NCBI RefSeq assembly: GCF_932294415.1
Contig: NC_065535.1
Location: forward strand, 81,303,862-81,367,861
From: Quercus robur
Lineage: Eukaryota; Streptophyta; Magnoliopsida; Fagales; Fagaceae
Reading direction: 5' to 3'
DNA length: 64,000 nucleotides
This document shows positions 46,598-59,374 of this stretch, one piece after another (the first letter of the stretch is position 1; every line of letters starts with the position of its first letter). Both the position numbers and the translations under genes were made by a program. The notes beneath the pieces are model-generated. The model made no database searches and was not told the origin of the DNA. It saw nothing but the letters and a program-made list of their open reading frames with translations.

Positions 46598-49500
46598 ATC
46601 CTAGTGATTAATGCAACATCATTTTCATATCTATAATTAACATCACTTATTTTTGTACCAACTAAATATGTCATCTTAAGAATTATATAAAAAAATTTGA
46701 GAATCATCACTAAACTTATATTCCTTTGAAATTTGCTTATTGTCGGTGCTTAGTCCAAAGTAAGTGACGATCCCTCGTGAAATGCGGTATATGTCAAACT
46801 AGGTGGAGCAACCGAGGCAGGCGCCTCGTTGTGAAAGCATATTGATATTTTCGTGATTTGGTGCACCGAAAGTGGACTTTAGCAACGCTTTTGTTCCGAC
46901 ACAAATCGAGTTCCCCCCCTCCCCTGTTTGCATTTGCGACAAAAAAAAAAAATACCCCTAAATTCTTGTCCTGTTTTAATCGGTTTCCTAATCTTTTTGC
47001 TACTACCATTAATTAACCCAGATTTTGTTTTCTGAGACCCATCTTATCTGTTCATAAAAAAAAAGAGACCCATCTTATCCGTCACGGTCCTCCACAAATT
47101 GACCCTTGACAAACTCACATCGAGAAGATATTTTTCATGTAATTAAAAAGTGGCTAAATTGTGAAAAAAACACCAGTCCAAATGTGGGCCTTCTATGTTA
47201 AGTATCCCATAAATAATCATCTACTTCGAACTGGGGTGGCCCATGACTTTAGCTTTGTAACCTTTACTTAAATCACTTTCTAGGTGGGACTTTTGATAGA
47301 GATACTAGAGATATTATGTTCAACTTCGTATTTTTTGTTGTTGGTTAACTCCATAAAAAAACTTCCAACTTAATCGCTTACTTAAGCTGGAATTTTTAGC
47401 TTAAAGGATATTAGATTTGACAATTTGTGCATGAACAACCATGAGTTATTAATCATAAGGGAGTGGTAGTCTGAAAATGATGTGGTAGGCTAAGTGAATG
47501 TATCACAAACATGGTCAAAATTTTATTTGATTTATAATGTTTTTTTGGCTGAGATCAGCGTGGCCCACCAAGTCAATGAATATGTGTGCCGCGATTTCGC
47601 TTCTAGCCTTTGGATGCAAGGGAGAGAAGAGACATGGAATTATTGTCATGAGACACCACTGGAAGAGCTTGGAAAAATAATTAGTGACACTGATAAAAAG
47701 CTGAGGACGCTAACAAGCAACGTGAGGATGCACTTTGCTCATTGGCTGGCAGCTAACGTAAATCATTTTGTGGTCCATTATGCATATGATAAAGATGTCT
47801 ATTAAGTTAATAATAATCTCTCTGTGTCAAGCTAAACCCACTAGAAGGGATTTGGGGTTTGGGTCTTTTGGCATGTATTTCATGTACAGTTCAACTAGAT
47901 ATTGACACAAAATATATTATTACATATATCATGAGTTAAACTAAAACTTTAATTTTCTTTAAATATGGTTTACCTAATATTATCTTCCTCAACTAATATT
48001 CAGCTAAAATTTTGCTCCATAGAACCTAATTCCTTTTCTTTAACTTGTAGACTAGCTTTCACTTGGCATATAGAATATGCGATATGTATGAGAGACGCAT
48101 CTTTTTCTAAATACAACACAAGCCTACGAATTAAGTGGTTCAACTAAATACATTTCTTTGGTATTTGACTCGAATAATCATCTCCAGATCAAGGTAATTA
48201 GTGATTAGTGACTTTAAAGAGACACCTCCTATATTTTCGAAGGACTAATTAAGAAAAACCAAATGCTGTTGTCTGTTGAGAGAGTGCTATTCAAGCAACT
48301 CTGCAATAACTTATACCACTAATTAGTCATTAATTGGTCATCAGCCCGAGAAAAGCAGCAAATAGAGACAAGTAGAATTGACCTGCTAAGGTATTTATTT
48401 AACTAATAGAGTAGTTCAATTTCTTGCCTTCTAAGTTCATTTTTGAAAATATATAAATAAAAATAGACTGTATAGAGTTGGATAGCTAGAAGAACATTCA
48501 AACAGTAATCATCTCCAGCTATGAATTTAAATATAGAAGTCTATTTGGTGTTAGTTGGATCAATTATGATAATAAAAACCATTACAAGGTACTTCATTTA
48601 GTCCTCACCAACCTTATTAAATAGATGTATATCAATAATGCAGAACTATCTCAACAGCCAAAGCATTTTAAAGTTGCGATTAGTTGAGAAAGATTTAAAA
48701 GCTCAAATGTATGATGTATCTAGAACTTTGTTTTGAATCAGATTGAAGGCAACAAATCAATACTTAAGGCTTCTAATGGATTGATTTCAAAGATCTAATT
48801 TTTTTTTTTTGAGTAAACAGTAATATTTATTAGAACATATACAAAAATAGTAATATTAGTGTTTTAAACCGGGTTTATAATACATTACATAATCAGAGTA
48901 CAACTACAAAAAGACCTAACCTTTGTCAATCTTTATAGTTTTAGCTTGTGCCTGAAACAAGGTGCACTACTTAGTGGTGGTCACCAAACAAGAACCTTTT
49001 TCCACATGCTGCATCACCTTCCTGGCAGATCAAAACCCCAGAAAAAGGATCTTATATTGGGTGGTTGGAAAATTAGGATAGCTTGCTGATCATATGCATT
49101 TAGACTTCAGGTTGATACTTGAATAAAAAACATGTATTTCAGAATAGTTTGGCATGGTTTTCCATGATCAAACAGACTACACCGCACCACTTATATGCAT
49201 ATCTCTATTCAACTTTTTCCTTGGTTTCTAAGGCACGTGCTTCAGAAGATTGGAAAAAATTATTTGTACCTAACTTATAATTTTGAACAAGGAATAGATT
49301 AATAAAAGTATTCACCCACAGCCTAGGAAAATATTCATAAACCTCTTGTCAATTGCAAGATCTGCATTATAAGAATCGTTTGTTCTGGTTTGTCATTACA
49401 TCAATCTAGCTAACAGCATAGAACCAACTCTTCACTTTGCTTGCTGGGCTCAAAGAAGTGGACTAATTCCATATACATGACAATACTTGATTTAACTTTA

Positions 49501-49965
49501 CTTCAGTCTAAGCTCAAAGATCCACTATACTAATCAATTTCACACAGTAAATTACAAAAAAAAGAGCATCACTTTGATAAATACCCTGGTACAGGTCACA
49601 AAACCAAGCAAGCAGCCAGAGCTGCAGAACAGCAGTGTTATGTTATATACTACTGAGTGTGGTGCATATTTACAGGCACTTACAGAATCCTCTTAAGCAA
49701 AGCTGTGCTTCTTCAAAGTGTTAACAAGTTTATTCAGACTTGCACCCAACAGTTTTTGGATGATCTGATCATGTCCTTTTCCAGTCAGGTAAATAAGGTC
49801 CCTCTTGTCCTCGCAAGTTTTGTGCAACTTCCAGGCATTCATAGGATATTTTTATCCTTCTTTGGGAACATTAGTTTGTCTGCAACAATTATCTGTTTTA
49901 TATTTGCTTCAGTAGCATGCCATCTTGAGAGCTTCCCAATTCACGTCAGTTATGAAATCTTGTGC
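46598..49965. other. Intergenic DNA between hAT-like element and PPR gene
   Basis: A 103-residue frame at 47494-47805 (+) has no recognisable domain and no supporting splice context. The rest is AT-rich with no clear repeats. Confidence 0.4.
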
Positions 49966-52507
49966 TCAAGAGCATAGAATTTCAGCACCATTAAATGTTG
50001 GCATGTGTCCTGTAAACTGCATTTCCATTCCCAACAGAGCCAATGTTGTATAAACATCCCCAATTTTGGGATGTGATTTGTCACTGGCAACAAACACATG
50101 AAGTTCTCCCCTTATTTGAACCCAGCTGCATCCAGTAACCTTCCTTAGGTCCTTTTGTTTCATTAAATACCTCATGTATGATACCTCATCCCACCTTCTT
50201 GAAGCTGTATATGCATTTGAAAGTGCCACATAATTTCCAGGATTATCTGGTTCCGATTTTAATAAATGTTTGGACAAATAATTCCCAAGTTCAATCTCAT
50301 GGCAATCTCTACAAGCAGCAAGAAGTGATTCTAATATATCTGCATCAGGCTTGCATGGCATTGTCAGAATAAGCCTAAATGCTTCATCAAAATTACTGGA
50401 GCAAGAAAGAAGATTAACCACACAGCGATAATGCTCCATAGTTGGCTTCATATGGAATTTAGAGACCATATGATTGAAAAGGACCTTCATTCACTAGCCT
50501 GGCATGGCTGCATGCTGATAGGACACTAGTAAAGGTTATGTTATCTGGTTCTATACCTTCCTCCTCAAATTGTTTGAGTACTGATAGAGCTTCTAGAGCT
50601 TGACCATGTAATGCATAAGCACATATCATTGCATTATAGAGAGGCAATTCTTTGCTTAAAATCATATCAAACGCACAATTTTCTTGATCAGTAATTCCAC
50701 ATTTAGCATACATGTCCAATAAAGAGGTTACAATAGGTATAGAAAGCCAAATATTATGCCTGGTAACATAGCCATGAATAGCTTTTACATAATGTAATGC
50801 TGCCTTATCAGTGCAAGCTGAGAGTGCAGAAACAAGGCTTATGGTATTGGGTGTAATCCCTGCTTCTTGCATTTGCTGGAAAACCAAAATTGCCTCATCT
50901 GGAAAACCATTTTGAGCCAGACCAGAGATAAGAGTAGTCCATGGGATCCAGTTAGGCTGGACACCAAGGGAACGCAATTGCTAGAACATATCTCTAGCCT
51001 CATTGACCTGGCCACTTCTAAGGAAACCCAAAATTACAGAATTCCATGATATAGCATTTGGTGGCACACCTTCCAGCTGCATCTGATAAAACAATTTCAA
51101 GGCCTCACCACTTTGACCCAACTCTGCATAAGCGGCCAACATAGTGTTCCACAATATAATATCTCTCTTAATTGTGGAGTTGAAAACTTGTCTTGCAAAA
51201 TCAATTCTCTCACATTTGACATACATATCTACAATGCTACTCACAACAACCACATCAGATTCTAGGTTGTTTCTAATACAATAACAATGCCCCTCCTTAC
51301 CAAGTTTCATATTGCTTATATCTGCCGAAGCAGACAACAAGGATCCAAGAGTCACAGCGTCAAACCTCAAGTTTTCTGATCTCATCAGTCGGCATATATT
51401 AAGTGCCTTGTCAACCTGCCCAAATTGTGCATAACCAGATATGAGCAAATTCCATGTCACTACATCTTGCTCAAGCATCCTACTAAAAACTAGCTCTGCA
51501 TCATCAATCAAACCGACCTTGAAATAGAAGTTTATAATAGAACTACCCAATATGTTATCCAACTCTAATCCTCCTAATACTGCAATAGCATGCCCTTGCT
51601 TACCCTCTTCAAGTGCACCTATATTAGCTGAAGCTGAAAGAAAGCTTGAAACAGTGACTCGAGTTGGTTCAATACCTTCCACTCTCATATCATAAAACAC
51701 CTCAATCGCTTCCTCACTCATTCCATTTTGGACATAACTCACAATCATCGAGTTCCAAGCGACCACATTCCTCTCAAGCATACCATCAAACACCTTCCTT
51801 GCATCCTCCAAAATCCCACATTTCCCATACATGTCCACAAGACTACTTGCCACAAATACACACACACCAAAACCCATCTTCACCACATACCCGTGAACCC
51901 CTTTTGCAAACCCAATCCACCCCAGAGCACCACACGCCTTCAACGCATTCGGAACTACAAAATTATCCGGTAAGAACCCATTTCTTTGCATTTCAACAAA
52001 ACCCAACAAAGCTTCTTCACTAAAACCCATCCTACAATGCATACCAATAATTGCAGACCAAGAAAACACGTTCTGTATCAGTAGCCTGCGAAACAAATGG
52101 TTTGAAACCTCCAAAACATCGCATTTCGCATAGAAAATCACCAACTTTGATTCAATATACTCATTCTCAGTAAAGAAATCGCCGTGCTTTACAATATGGG
52201 CATGAATTTGCTGACCCGTGAAGAGAGCTCGTTGATACACACAACCCTGAAGGAGCTCACCGTAAATCTGAGGCCCAACTCTGATATTCTTGAGCTCCAT
52301 TTCAGCGAGAAGGTTCACAGCTTCTTGAACTTGGCCTTCTTTGCATAAAGAGGAGAGGTGGTGGAAGTAAGATTTGTACAAAACTTGATGGCTTTTGGCA
52401 TCTTCTTGAAGCTTTGTGAGATGGGTTGGTGTGAATTTGTGAGAGTTTTTGGGTTTGAAAGGAGGGAACTGTGGGCTTGGAGTGGTGGTAAAGGCAAGAG
52501 AAGCCAT
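49966..52507 (-). pseudogene. CRR21/At5g55740-like chloroplast PPR editing factor, broken
   Basis: The - strand encodes a plant PPR protein of about 845 residues if its lesions are ignored, close to the 830 or so of Arabidopsis CRR21. It has a plastid-type N-terminus (MASLAFTTTPSPQFPPF), many PPR motifs (for example VFVASSLVDMYGKCGILEDA, VVTWNLLISGYAQFGQVDKA) and a C-terminal E-type region (YVALSNAYTASRRWDEVSYM, KVTGCSWVQIRGELHVFVAS) ending at 49966. The start at 52507 is preferred over an earlier in-frame ATG at 52624 because CRR21-like N-termini begin with MASL. TAG at 50983-50981 replaces a leucine-type codon (ARDMF/stop/QLRSLG). A frameshift near 50490 separates HARLVNEG from LFNHMVSKFHMKP. 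CRR21 is known to act in editing of plastid ndhD. With two lesions this copy is probably a pseudogene, unless they are assembly errors. Confidence 0.88.
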
Positions 52508-52628
52508 GCATAGAGAAGCTGAAACAAGGTGTTGATATGGTTGGCGATCATTGTTGACAGTTGCCACACAAAGCGGGAAGGGTATTTTCGACAATGGAAT
52601 TTGATAATTTGTTTTTTTCCCCATAAAA

Positions 52629-53102
52629 TTACAAACTATACTCTTTAATTTTGTCCAAAATTTAATTCAATCTTGTCACGTTAATCTCCTGTTAGTCTAA
52701 GTTAGATTTGTGTTGTTAGTGTCTCCAAAAACATTGTTTTGAGTATTTATGAGTTTTTGCGTTAAAAATTTTTGAATCGAGTTCTTGAACTTCACTTTCA
52801 TTCAATTAAGTGCATTAAATTTTAAATTTATTCAATTAAAATCTCTCATTTACATCTGTTAGGAGATTGCCATTAAGTGTCCCAAAATGGCGTCATATTT
52901 TTTTTTTTTAATTTTTAAATTAAACAATCCAACTAGCAAATAAAAATAAATTTTTGAAAAAAAAATTATATATATTTTTTAAGTTCTCCTTTGGGGTGAA
53001 GAGGAATCTTAATTGAATAAATTTGAAAGTCAGAGCACTCAATTGCACAAAAGTAAAGTCAGTGAATTGAACTAAATTTTTGTCAAAATTAGGAAGTATA
53101 TG
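52629..53102. repeat. TIR-bearing MITE-like element upstream of the PPR gene
   Basis: Left TACAAACTATACTCTTTAAT, then TTTGTCCAAAATTT, mirrors the right ATTTTTGTCAAAATTAGGAA, then GTATATGT. Inner blocks (TTCACTTTCATTCAATTAAG versus TTAATTGAATAAATTTGAAA) are also inverted. No clear target duplication was found. It sits about 120 bases upstream of the PPR start codon. Confidence 0.45.
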
Positions 53103-54027
53103 TCACAGAAGTTTCATTTCACAAGAAAGAAAGAAAAAAGGGTTCATTTCACAACAATTCTCATAGTATTCTCAGCAACCAAGACAAACTTCCGAATTTG
53201 CAATATCACAGAAGTAGGGAGTAGTCATCCTTGAGGCTTGAACCAATGATCATATTCACTTCAATACCACAGTAGCAGACATAGCAGGGACAACCATTGC
53301 TTTGGAAGGAGTCCCTTTTGGGTGTTTCTTGGGTTTTAATTCTTTGACATTTTTTCTGTTCTCAAACTCAATAGTTTTTCTACTCGTTCTAGTTGGGTAC
53401 ACAAGTATTCTCCCCTACAAAGCCAACATAGCAAAATTTGTCACTAATGTTGAGCTCAGTTGCCCTCTATGTGAAGATGAAGCAGAGACTGCCTTGCATT
53501 TGTCCATTAATGTCCCTTGGTGAAAGCCCTCTAGTTTAGATGTAGCTGGGGTCTTAGAATATCTAACCTCCAAGTAAGCACTACGCGACAACTAAACTTC
53601 TTTGTGATCCTCCAAAAGACCAAATGCCAGAATAAGATCAAAGGCAGAGTTTCACTTTGTATGCTACCCTGATATTGTGTGGAATTTAAGAAACAAAGTT
53701 ATTTATGGCCTCAAACTTTCGACAAAGGAGCTTGGGAGTTGGGAGAGGATTGTACAAAAAATTTGCATAGCACCAATCTACACTGTCATCAAAAGGGAGG
53801 TCTTAAGATCAATTGTGACACGGCAGTTGATCCAAACAGGTTAGCTATAACCCTCATCGATAGAGATTGAAAATGGAACTTGGTATTCGCCTTCTCCATC
53901 AAAGTGAACACCAGTCTTCCTATTCAAGCCGAAGCCAAAGCTTTGGGCAGGTCTGTCAATATAGTCTTGGAACTACAATCTGGCAAATGTTGGGGGATTG
54001 CAAGGAATGTATACTCAATATTAATTA

Positions 54028-55854
54028 GGCGTAAATGCACTTCTAGTCCCAATATTTTGCATATTTTTTATTTTAATTCTTACATTTTCATTTCACTACT
54101 TTTAGTCCCTAAATCAATTAACGCGTTCCATTTTGGTCCTTACCGTTACTCATTTAACAGAAATTGTTGATGTGGCAAACATAGTGCATTCTTGGCACAT
54201 TAAATGCTGACGTGTCCAATAAAATAATATTAAAAAATGCCACGTCAGCATAAAAAATGATTAAAAAAGACATATAAGCATCCACATCAACTTTTGATTT
54301 TGAAAATTAATTTATCTATTTTAACCAAAAAAAAAAAAAAATGAAAAAAAAAAATTAGAACCTAAAATACACATGAATTCAGATCTAGTCTCATCTTAAA
54401 CATGAACAAGAAAGAACACGAAACCAAAATATTCAATCACATGAACACAAACTCAAAAAAAATAAATTTACCGACAAAAACATAAATTTCCCATCTCAAA
54501 TCTGTAATTGGTTGCCTTATCTTGTTTCCCTAGATCTCTCTAGCAACGCTTTCATTGGACCAATCCCGCCGGAGATCGCAGACTGTAAGTTCTTGAACAA
54601 CTTGATTTTGAGTAATAAATGCCTCTCCAGTTCGATTCCGGAGCACAAACCTAGAACCAAACACAAAAAACACAAACTCAAATTTAAACATTAACACAAG
54701 ATCACAAACACAAATAACTTATGGCTGTGGACGCCAGATTCATCGGGTTTTCCCATTTTTTGAGAGGAACTCATGACTTCCATATTGAAGAGTGCGTTGT
54801 TGCCTCTCAAAACCTAGATCAACAAAAACCAAAATCAACAAGGTGAAAACCCAGATCAACAAAAATCATAACCCACAAACACAAAGACATGCCCACAATT
54901 ACAAAGACAAAATTTTGGAACCCAAACCCAAAACTCAACCCAATTTTTTTCAACAATTACATAGAGACAAAACTCAAAGACATTCTACAATTACACAAAG
55001 ACAAAACTCAAATCCAAAATTTTCCACCCCAAACACAAAACTCAACCTAAATTATCTTAGGCTTTCTGAGAAACCAAACACAAAACTCAAAACTCAAAAC
55101 TCAAATCCCAAATCAATGAACAAAACCCAAGATCTGAAACCACAAATTTGAAATAACCATGGATTTAGAGAGAGAGAGAGAGAGCTGGGTTTTTGGCCAT
55201 GTGTTTAGAGAGAGAGAGGGTTGAGTTTTTGGCCAGAGAGAGTTGGGTTTTTGGCCAAAATTTAGAGAGAGATAGCTCACCTTCAGTCAGCCCCTTCAAT
55301 CGAAACCACCTTCAGTCACCTTCACCTTCACCCAAAACCCACATTCAATCACCTCTACCTTCACCTTGGGCTTGGAGAATTTTGTAGAAAGAAATAGCTT
55401 GGAGAGAGAGCTTGAGATTTTCACAGAGAGAGCTTGGAGATTTTGTTTGAGATTTTAAGATTTAATAACTTTTATTGTGTTTGGTTGTCCAGAAAGTTTA
55501 ATAGAATTTGATAAATTAATATTGATAAATTTAATTATGTTTTTAATTATGTTCTTTTTTTCTTTTTTGTAATTTTGTAATTTTTAAAATTGATAAATTT
55601 ATTTTAATATTATTTTTAATGAACACATGGATGCTAACGTGGCATTTTTTAATATTATTTTATTGGGCATGTCAGCATTTAATGTGCCAACAGTGCACTT
55701 TGTTTGCCACATCAGCAATTTCTATTAAATGAGTAATGGTATGGACCAAAATGGAATGCGTTAATTGATTTAGGGACTAAAAGTGGTGAAATGAAAATAT
55801 AAGGACTAAAATGGAAAAGATGCAAAATGTAGGGACCAAAAGTACATTTATGCC
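54028..55854. mobile_element. Pack-MULE-like element (1827 bp)
   Basis: TIRs of about 225 bp, roughly 90% alike by eye, start GGCGTAAATGCACTTCTAGT and (reverse complement of the right) GGCATAAATGTACTTTTGGT. A perfect 9-bp duplication TATTAATTA lies at 54019-54027 and 55855-55863. These are Mutator-type features. No transposase is present. The interior carries an LRR gene fragment (54510-54650), CACAAA/AACCC-rich low-complexity DNA, and GAGAGA tracts (55160-55440). Confidence 0.88.
54510..54650 (+). pseudogene. Captured LRR receptor-kinase fragment inside the MULE
   Basis: The + strand reads WLPYLVSLDLSSNAFIGPIP, then PEIADCKFLNNLILSNKCLS. This is one and a half leucine-rich repeats in the style of BIR-type LRR receptor kinases, where GPIPPEIADCKFLNNLIL-like text is typical. 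The similarity stops abruptly at about 54650 and the fragment lies wholly between the TIRs. It has no start codon context of its own. Confidence 0.7.
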
Positions 55855-57946
55855 TATTAATTATCCTTCTGCTACTATTCCATGGTAAATAGCCAATGTG
55901 CTTGTAGAGATTAGAAGTAAAGAGAAGTGCAAGTGTTGTCTTTTAGTTTTAGGTGGATTCCCAAAGGCACAAATTAGGCCTCTCATGTTCTAGCTTGATG
56001 GTCACTATGTAATTCCTTGTATGGCTATTTTGGTTCTGTTTGTACTCCTTCAATCCTTTTGAAATGCTACTTATTTACTCCTGTTTTGGTTTAATAAATT
56101 TTTTCTTTCATAGCAAATGAATTTCATGTCCAAATCCACTACCAATTTACTGAAAAAAGAATAAAAAGAAAATTTTCATTGAAAAACCATTACATGCCAA
56201 AAGCCTTGTAAGTTGTAACTTAACTAACACCTTATAGTGTTTTCAACAGAAACGTTCAAGCGCAAATCCCAACCCCCCCCCCCTCCCCCCAAAAAAAACC
56301 ACATTATATATTTGGAATTAAAAAAAAAAAACTGTCACATTTTAATTTCTAAATTCATTTACATGGTTGCTACATTAGGGCCTAGACAACACTCAACAAG
56401 CAAAATGGTATCACTTAAATTCATGTTGGAAAACCTTTTCCCTCCCTATCTTTTCTGAAAGTTTAAGATCTTCAAAGAAGTAACAAATAGAGAGCCAAAG
56501 AACACACAACTGCCTATTAGTGCAAGACATACCACCCACAAAAGGTCATGTCTGAACCCGAAATAATCCTTAATAAACTCAGCAACTGTCTCGCCTGAGT
56601 CCAGCTTATTTTTGACGTCTCCATATAGTGAAGTAGCCAACCCATTGAAACCCCATGATATGGGGGATATCCAAGCAAACCATCTCCACCATATGGAAAT
56701 TCTCTGCAATTTAGTTAATTTCTTTAATGTCACAAATCACATCCCTTCTATTCATAGGAAGCTAAAAGAATTACAACAAGGATTAGAAGAAAACTACCTT
56801 CTGGGGAATGACAAAGCCTGTGAAGAGATTCCATGTCGTGTAAAGGGCACCAGAAATTACAAAAGAAACTTGAAGATTAGGACTTATTCCTATGATCATC
56901 ATTCCATAGTATATCAAGGAGAGAACTGTGAAGAACTGGGAGAGAAGGTAGTGGAAGAACTTTGTGGATGTCCACTCATATCCAATCATTGGATAAACTA
57001 TAAGAGAGTTCATAAAGACCATAGCAAAAGTGTATGGGATCTCTATAGCCACTTGAAAAATGAAAGTTGAGGCAAGGAAGAAACCAGTAATGACCTCCTA
57101 GGCTAGATAAGTCATAGAAGCAAACTTTATAAACTTTGGTGGCCACAAAATATGACCACTTAGGTCCAGAAAATTTAGGCAAACAGGAGATACCAGATAT
57201 TACTTTCATTGGAAACAAGGCTATAGTATCATTGTCATTTTATTTAAACTCTTGTTTGGCTATTGGCATAGTCCAACAACTGGGAAAAAAAATAATTCAA
57301 AGTTTGAATGGTGAATACCTGTGCCATTGCATAAGGCAAAGCAAAGTACATTCCTGCAGCTCTCTCTTTATAATAAATTGTGTAGGGAATTTAACCAAAA
57401 TTCCAACCTGTGAGAAACAAAACAAATAGAGAAAACACATGCTAAAGAAAACAATCATACGCACAAGACAATATTTACGTGGTTCGGCAATTTGCCTACG
57501 TCCACAGAGTTGCAGAAATTTCACTATTATCAGGGAAAAAAATATAGAGTACAACTTGCGGCTATAATATTTCTCTCTCACCCACAAGACAAGAAAACAT
57601 TATTCTTTTTTCTTATGCGACTGCTAGGTTATTAGGAATTATCTCTCACGGCTACCCTTGATCTCAAACCTAATATATATATTTATATATATATATATAT
57701 ATATATGTCAAAGTCGGCTGTACTAGGAATTATATTCCTAGTTGAATTCGGTCAACTTGGGCTTGTAGCAATTCAAGCCACACGAGCCCACTTCAACAAA
57801 TCTCCACCTTTGCTTGAATTGATCAAGCTACACTAGCAAACTCCTCCATCACCTCCACCTTAGCCCTTAAGGGCTCACAAGTTGCAAACATCAACCACAA
57901 TCCTCCATAACACAATCCCTCATCCCTGCAACTCATCCTCCTGTCC

Positions 57947-58860
57947 TCAAGTTAGAAGACCAATTGAAGCTGCGCACAGCTTCAACTTCTCAATAGTGAC
58001 ACCTTTAGTCAACATGTCTGTCGAGTTCTTAGATCCACAAATCTTCTCAAGCATTACCAGCTTATCTTCAACAAGGTAATGGATAAAGTGGTATTTTGTC
58101 TGTATATGCTTCAACTTTGAATGAAAAGCCGAATTTTTGGCAAGAAAGATTGCACTCTGGCTGTCACTATGTAGAATGCCCATCTTCTGCTTCTTATCCA
58201 ATTCATCTAAGAAACCATGTAGCTAAATCATCTCCTTTCCAGCTTTAGTTGTTGCAACATACTCAGCTTCTGTAGTAGACAAAGTAACAATCTTCTGTAG
58301 ATTTGAAACTCATGATATAGCTGTACCACCCAAAGTAAAAACAAACCCAGTAGTACTCTTTCTACTATCAATATCACCAGCAAAATCAGCATCTACATAA
58401 CCCTGCAGTTTCAAACTTGCACCTGTGAAGCAAAGACATGTATCTGATGAACCTTTCAGATATCTTAGAATCCACTTGACTACCTCCCAATGCTGCTTTC
58501 CAGGCCTACTCATGAATCTGCTCACAACTCCCACTGCATGTGCAATGTCTGACCTTGTACACACCATAGCATACATCAAGTTGCCAATAGCTGAGGCATA
58601 GGGCACCTTGCTCATATGGTCCATTTCTTCTTTTGTCTTCGGTGACTGTTCTTTGCTTAGTTTGAAATGACTACCCAAGGGTGTGCTTATTGGTTTAGCT
58701 TCATTCATGTTGAACCTGCTGAGAACTTTCTTTACATACTCTGACTGTGAAAGCTTCAATGTACCATTAGCCTTGTCTCTAATGATTCTCATACCAAGGA
58801 TTTGCTTTGCAGCTCCCAAATCCTTCATTGCAAACTATTTGGACAATTGTTTCTTCAGAT
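57947..58860 (-). pseudogene. Copia RT C-terminus and RNase H
   Basis: The - strand reads EINNLKKQLSK, one stop (58837-58835), then FAMKDLGAAKQILGMRIIRD. Next come YASAIGNLMYAMVCTRSDIA, LKLQGYVDADFAGDIDSRKS, STTGFVFTLGG, and after a break LHSDSQSAIFLAKNSAFHSK and KNSTDMLTKGVTIEKLKLCA. These are the end of Copia RT and the RNase H domain. Stops near 58308 and 58222 interrupt it. Confidence 0.85.
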
Positions 58861-59374
58861 TATTAATCTCCTTTCCAGTAGAGTTGCTTACTGCCATTCT
58901 CATTGCCTCCCAACTGTTTGGCAAAGAAGCCAAAACGATCAGAGCACAAATCTCATCAAAATCAATTTCTACAGACGACAATTGATTTATGATAGTGCTA
59001 AATTCGTTCAGATGTTGTGCAACTGATGCATTCTCTGCCATCTTCAAATTGAACAATTTCTTCATCAGATGCACCTTGTTATTTGCAGACAGCTTTTCAT
59101 ACATACCGGACAAAGCCTTCATTAGATCTGTTGTGGTCTTCTCCTTTACAACATTGTGTGCAACAGACCTAGATAGAGTTAACCTAATAACTCCTAAAAC
59201 TTGTCTGTCAAGAAGTGCTCATTCCTCAGCCTTCATAACCTCAGGTTTTTCCCCTAGAAGCGGCAGATGCAACTTCCTCCCATAAAGGTAATCCTCGATT
59301 TGCATCCTCCAAAATCCAAAGTCTATGCCATCGAAGTTTTCTATTCTAGACGCCTTTCTTGCTTCCTTTGCCAT
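58860..59374 (-). pseudogene. Copia gag (UBN2-type)
   Basis: Starting at the ATG at 59374 it reads KASRIENFDGIDFGFWRMQI, LYGRKLHLPLLGEKPEVMKA, then MYEKLSANNKVHLMKKLFNL and EICALIVLASLPNSWEAMRM. One in-frame TGA replaces a tryptophan-type position near 59220. The segment runs without a shift into RT sequence at the deletion junction near 58860-58875. Confidence 0.8.

Larger units (their letters stand above)
53390..56110 (+). mobile_element. LINE remnant (zinc-knuckle and RNase H), split by a MULE
   Basis: The + strand reads a zf-RVT-type segment (SILPYKANIAKFVTNVELSC, PLCEDEAETALHL) near 53400-53520. RNase H pieces follow (GGLKINCDTAVDPNRLAITL, VFAFSIKVNTSLPIQAEAKA) up to 54010. After the MULE at 54028-55854 the same domain resumes (IANVLVEIRS, then FSFRWIPKGTN in another frame). 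Stops are frequent. The remnant is inactive and predates the MULE. Confidence 0.65.

Noticed and set aside
47494..47805. 103-residue + strand frame
   Set aside because: It looks protein-like in composition, but I recognise no family and see no introns or promoter. It is kept only as a possibility in the intergenic note.
51664..52023. 119-residue + strand frame in the PPR gene
   Set aside because: Antisense shadow of the PPR coding sequence, rich in His/Pro/Ser from complementary codons.
56612..57070. 152-residue + strand frame across PDR exons
   Set aside because: Antisense shadow of the PDR exons at 56703-56446 and 57052-56798, with intron between.
57677..57708. TA repeat as a possible origin or regulatory site
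   Set aside because: It is a microsatellite within the Copia LTR and is repeated in the other LTR (59709-59727).
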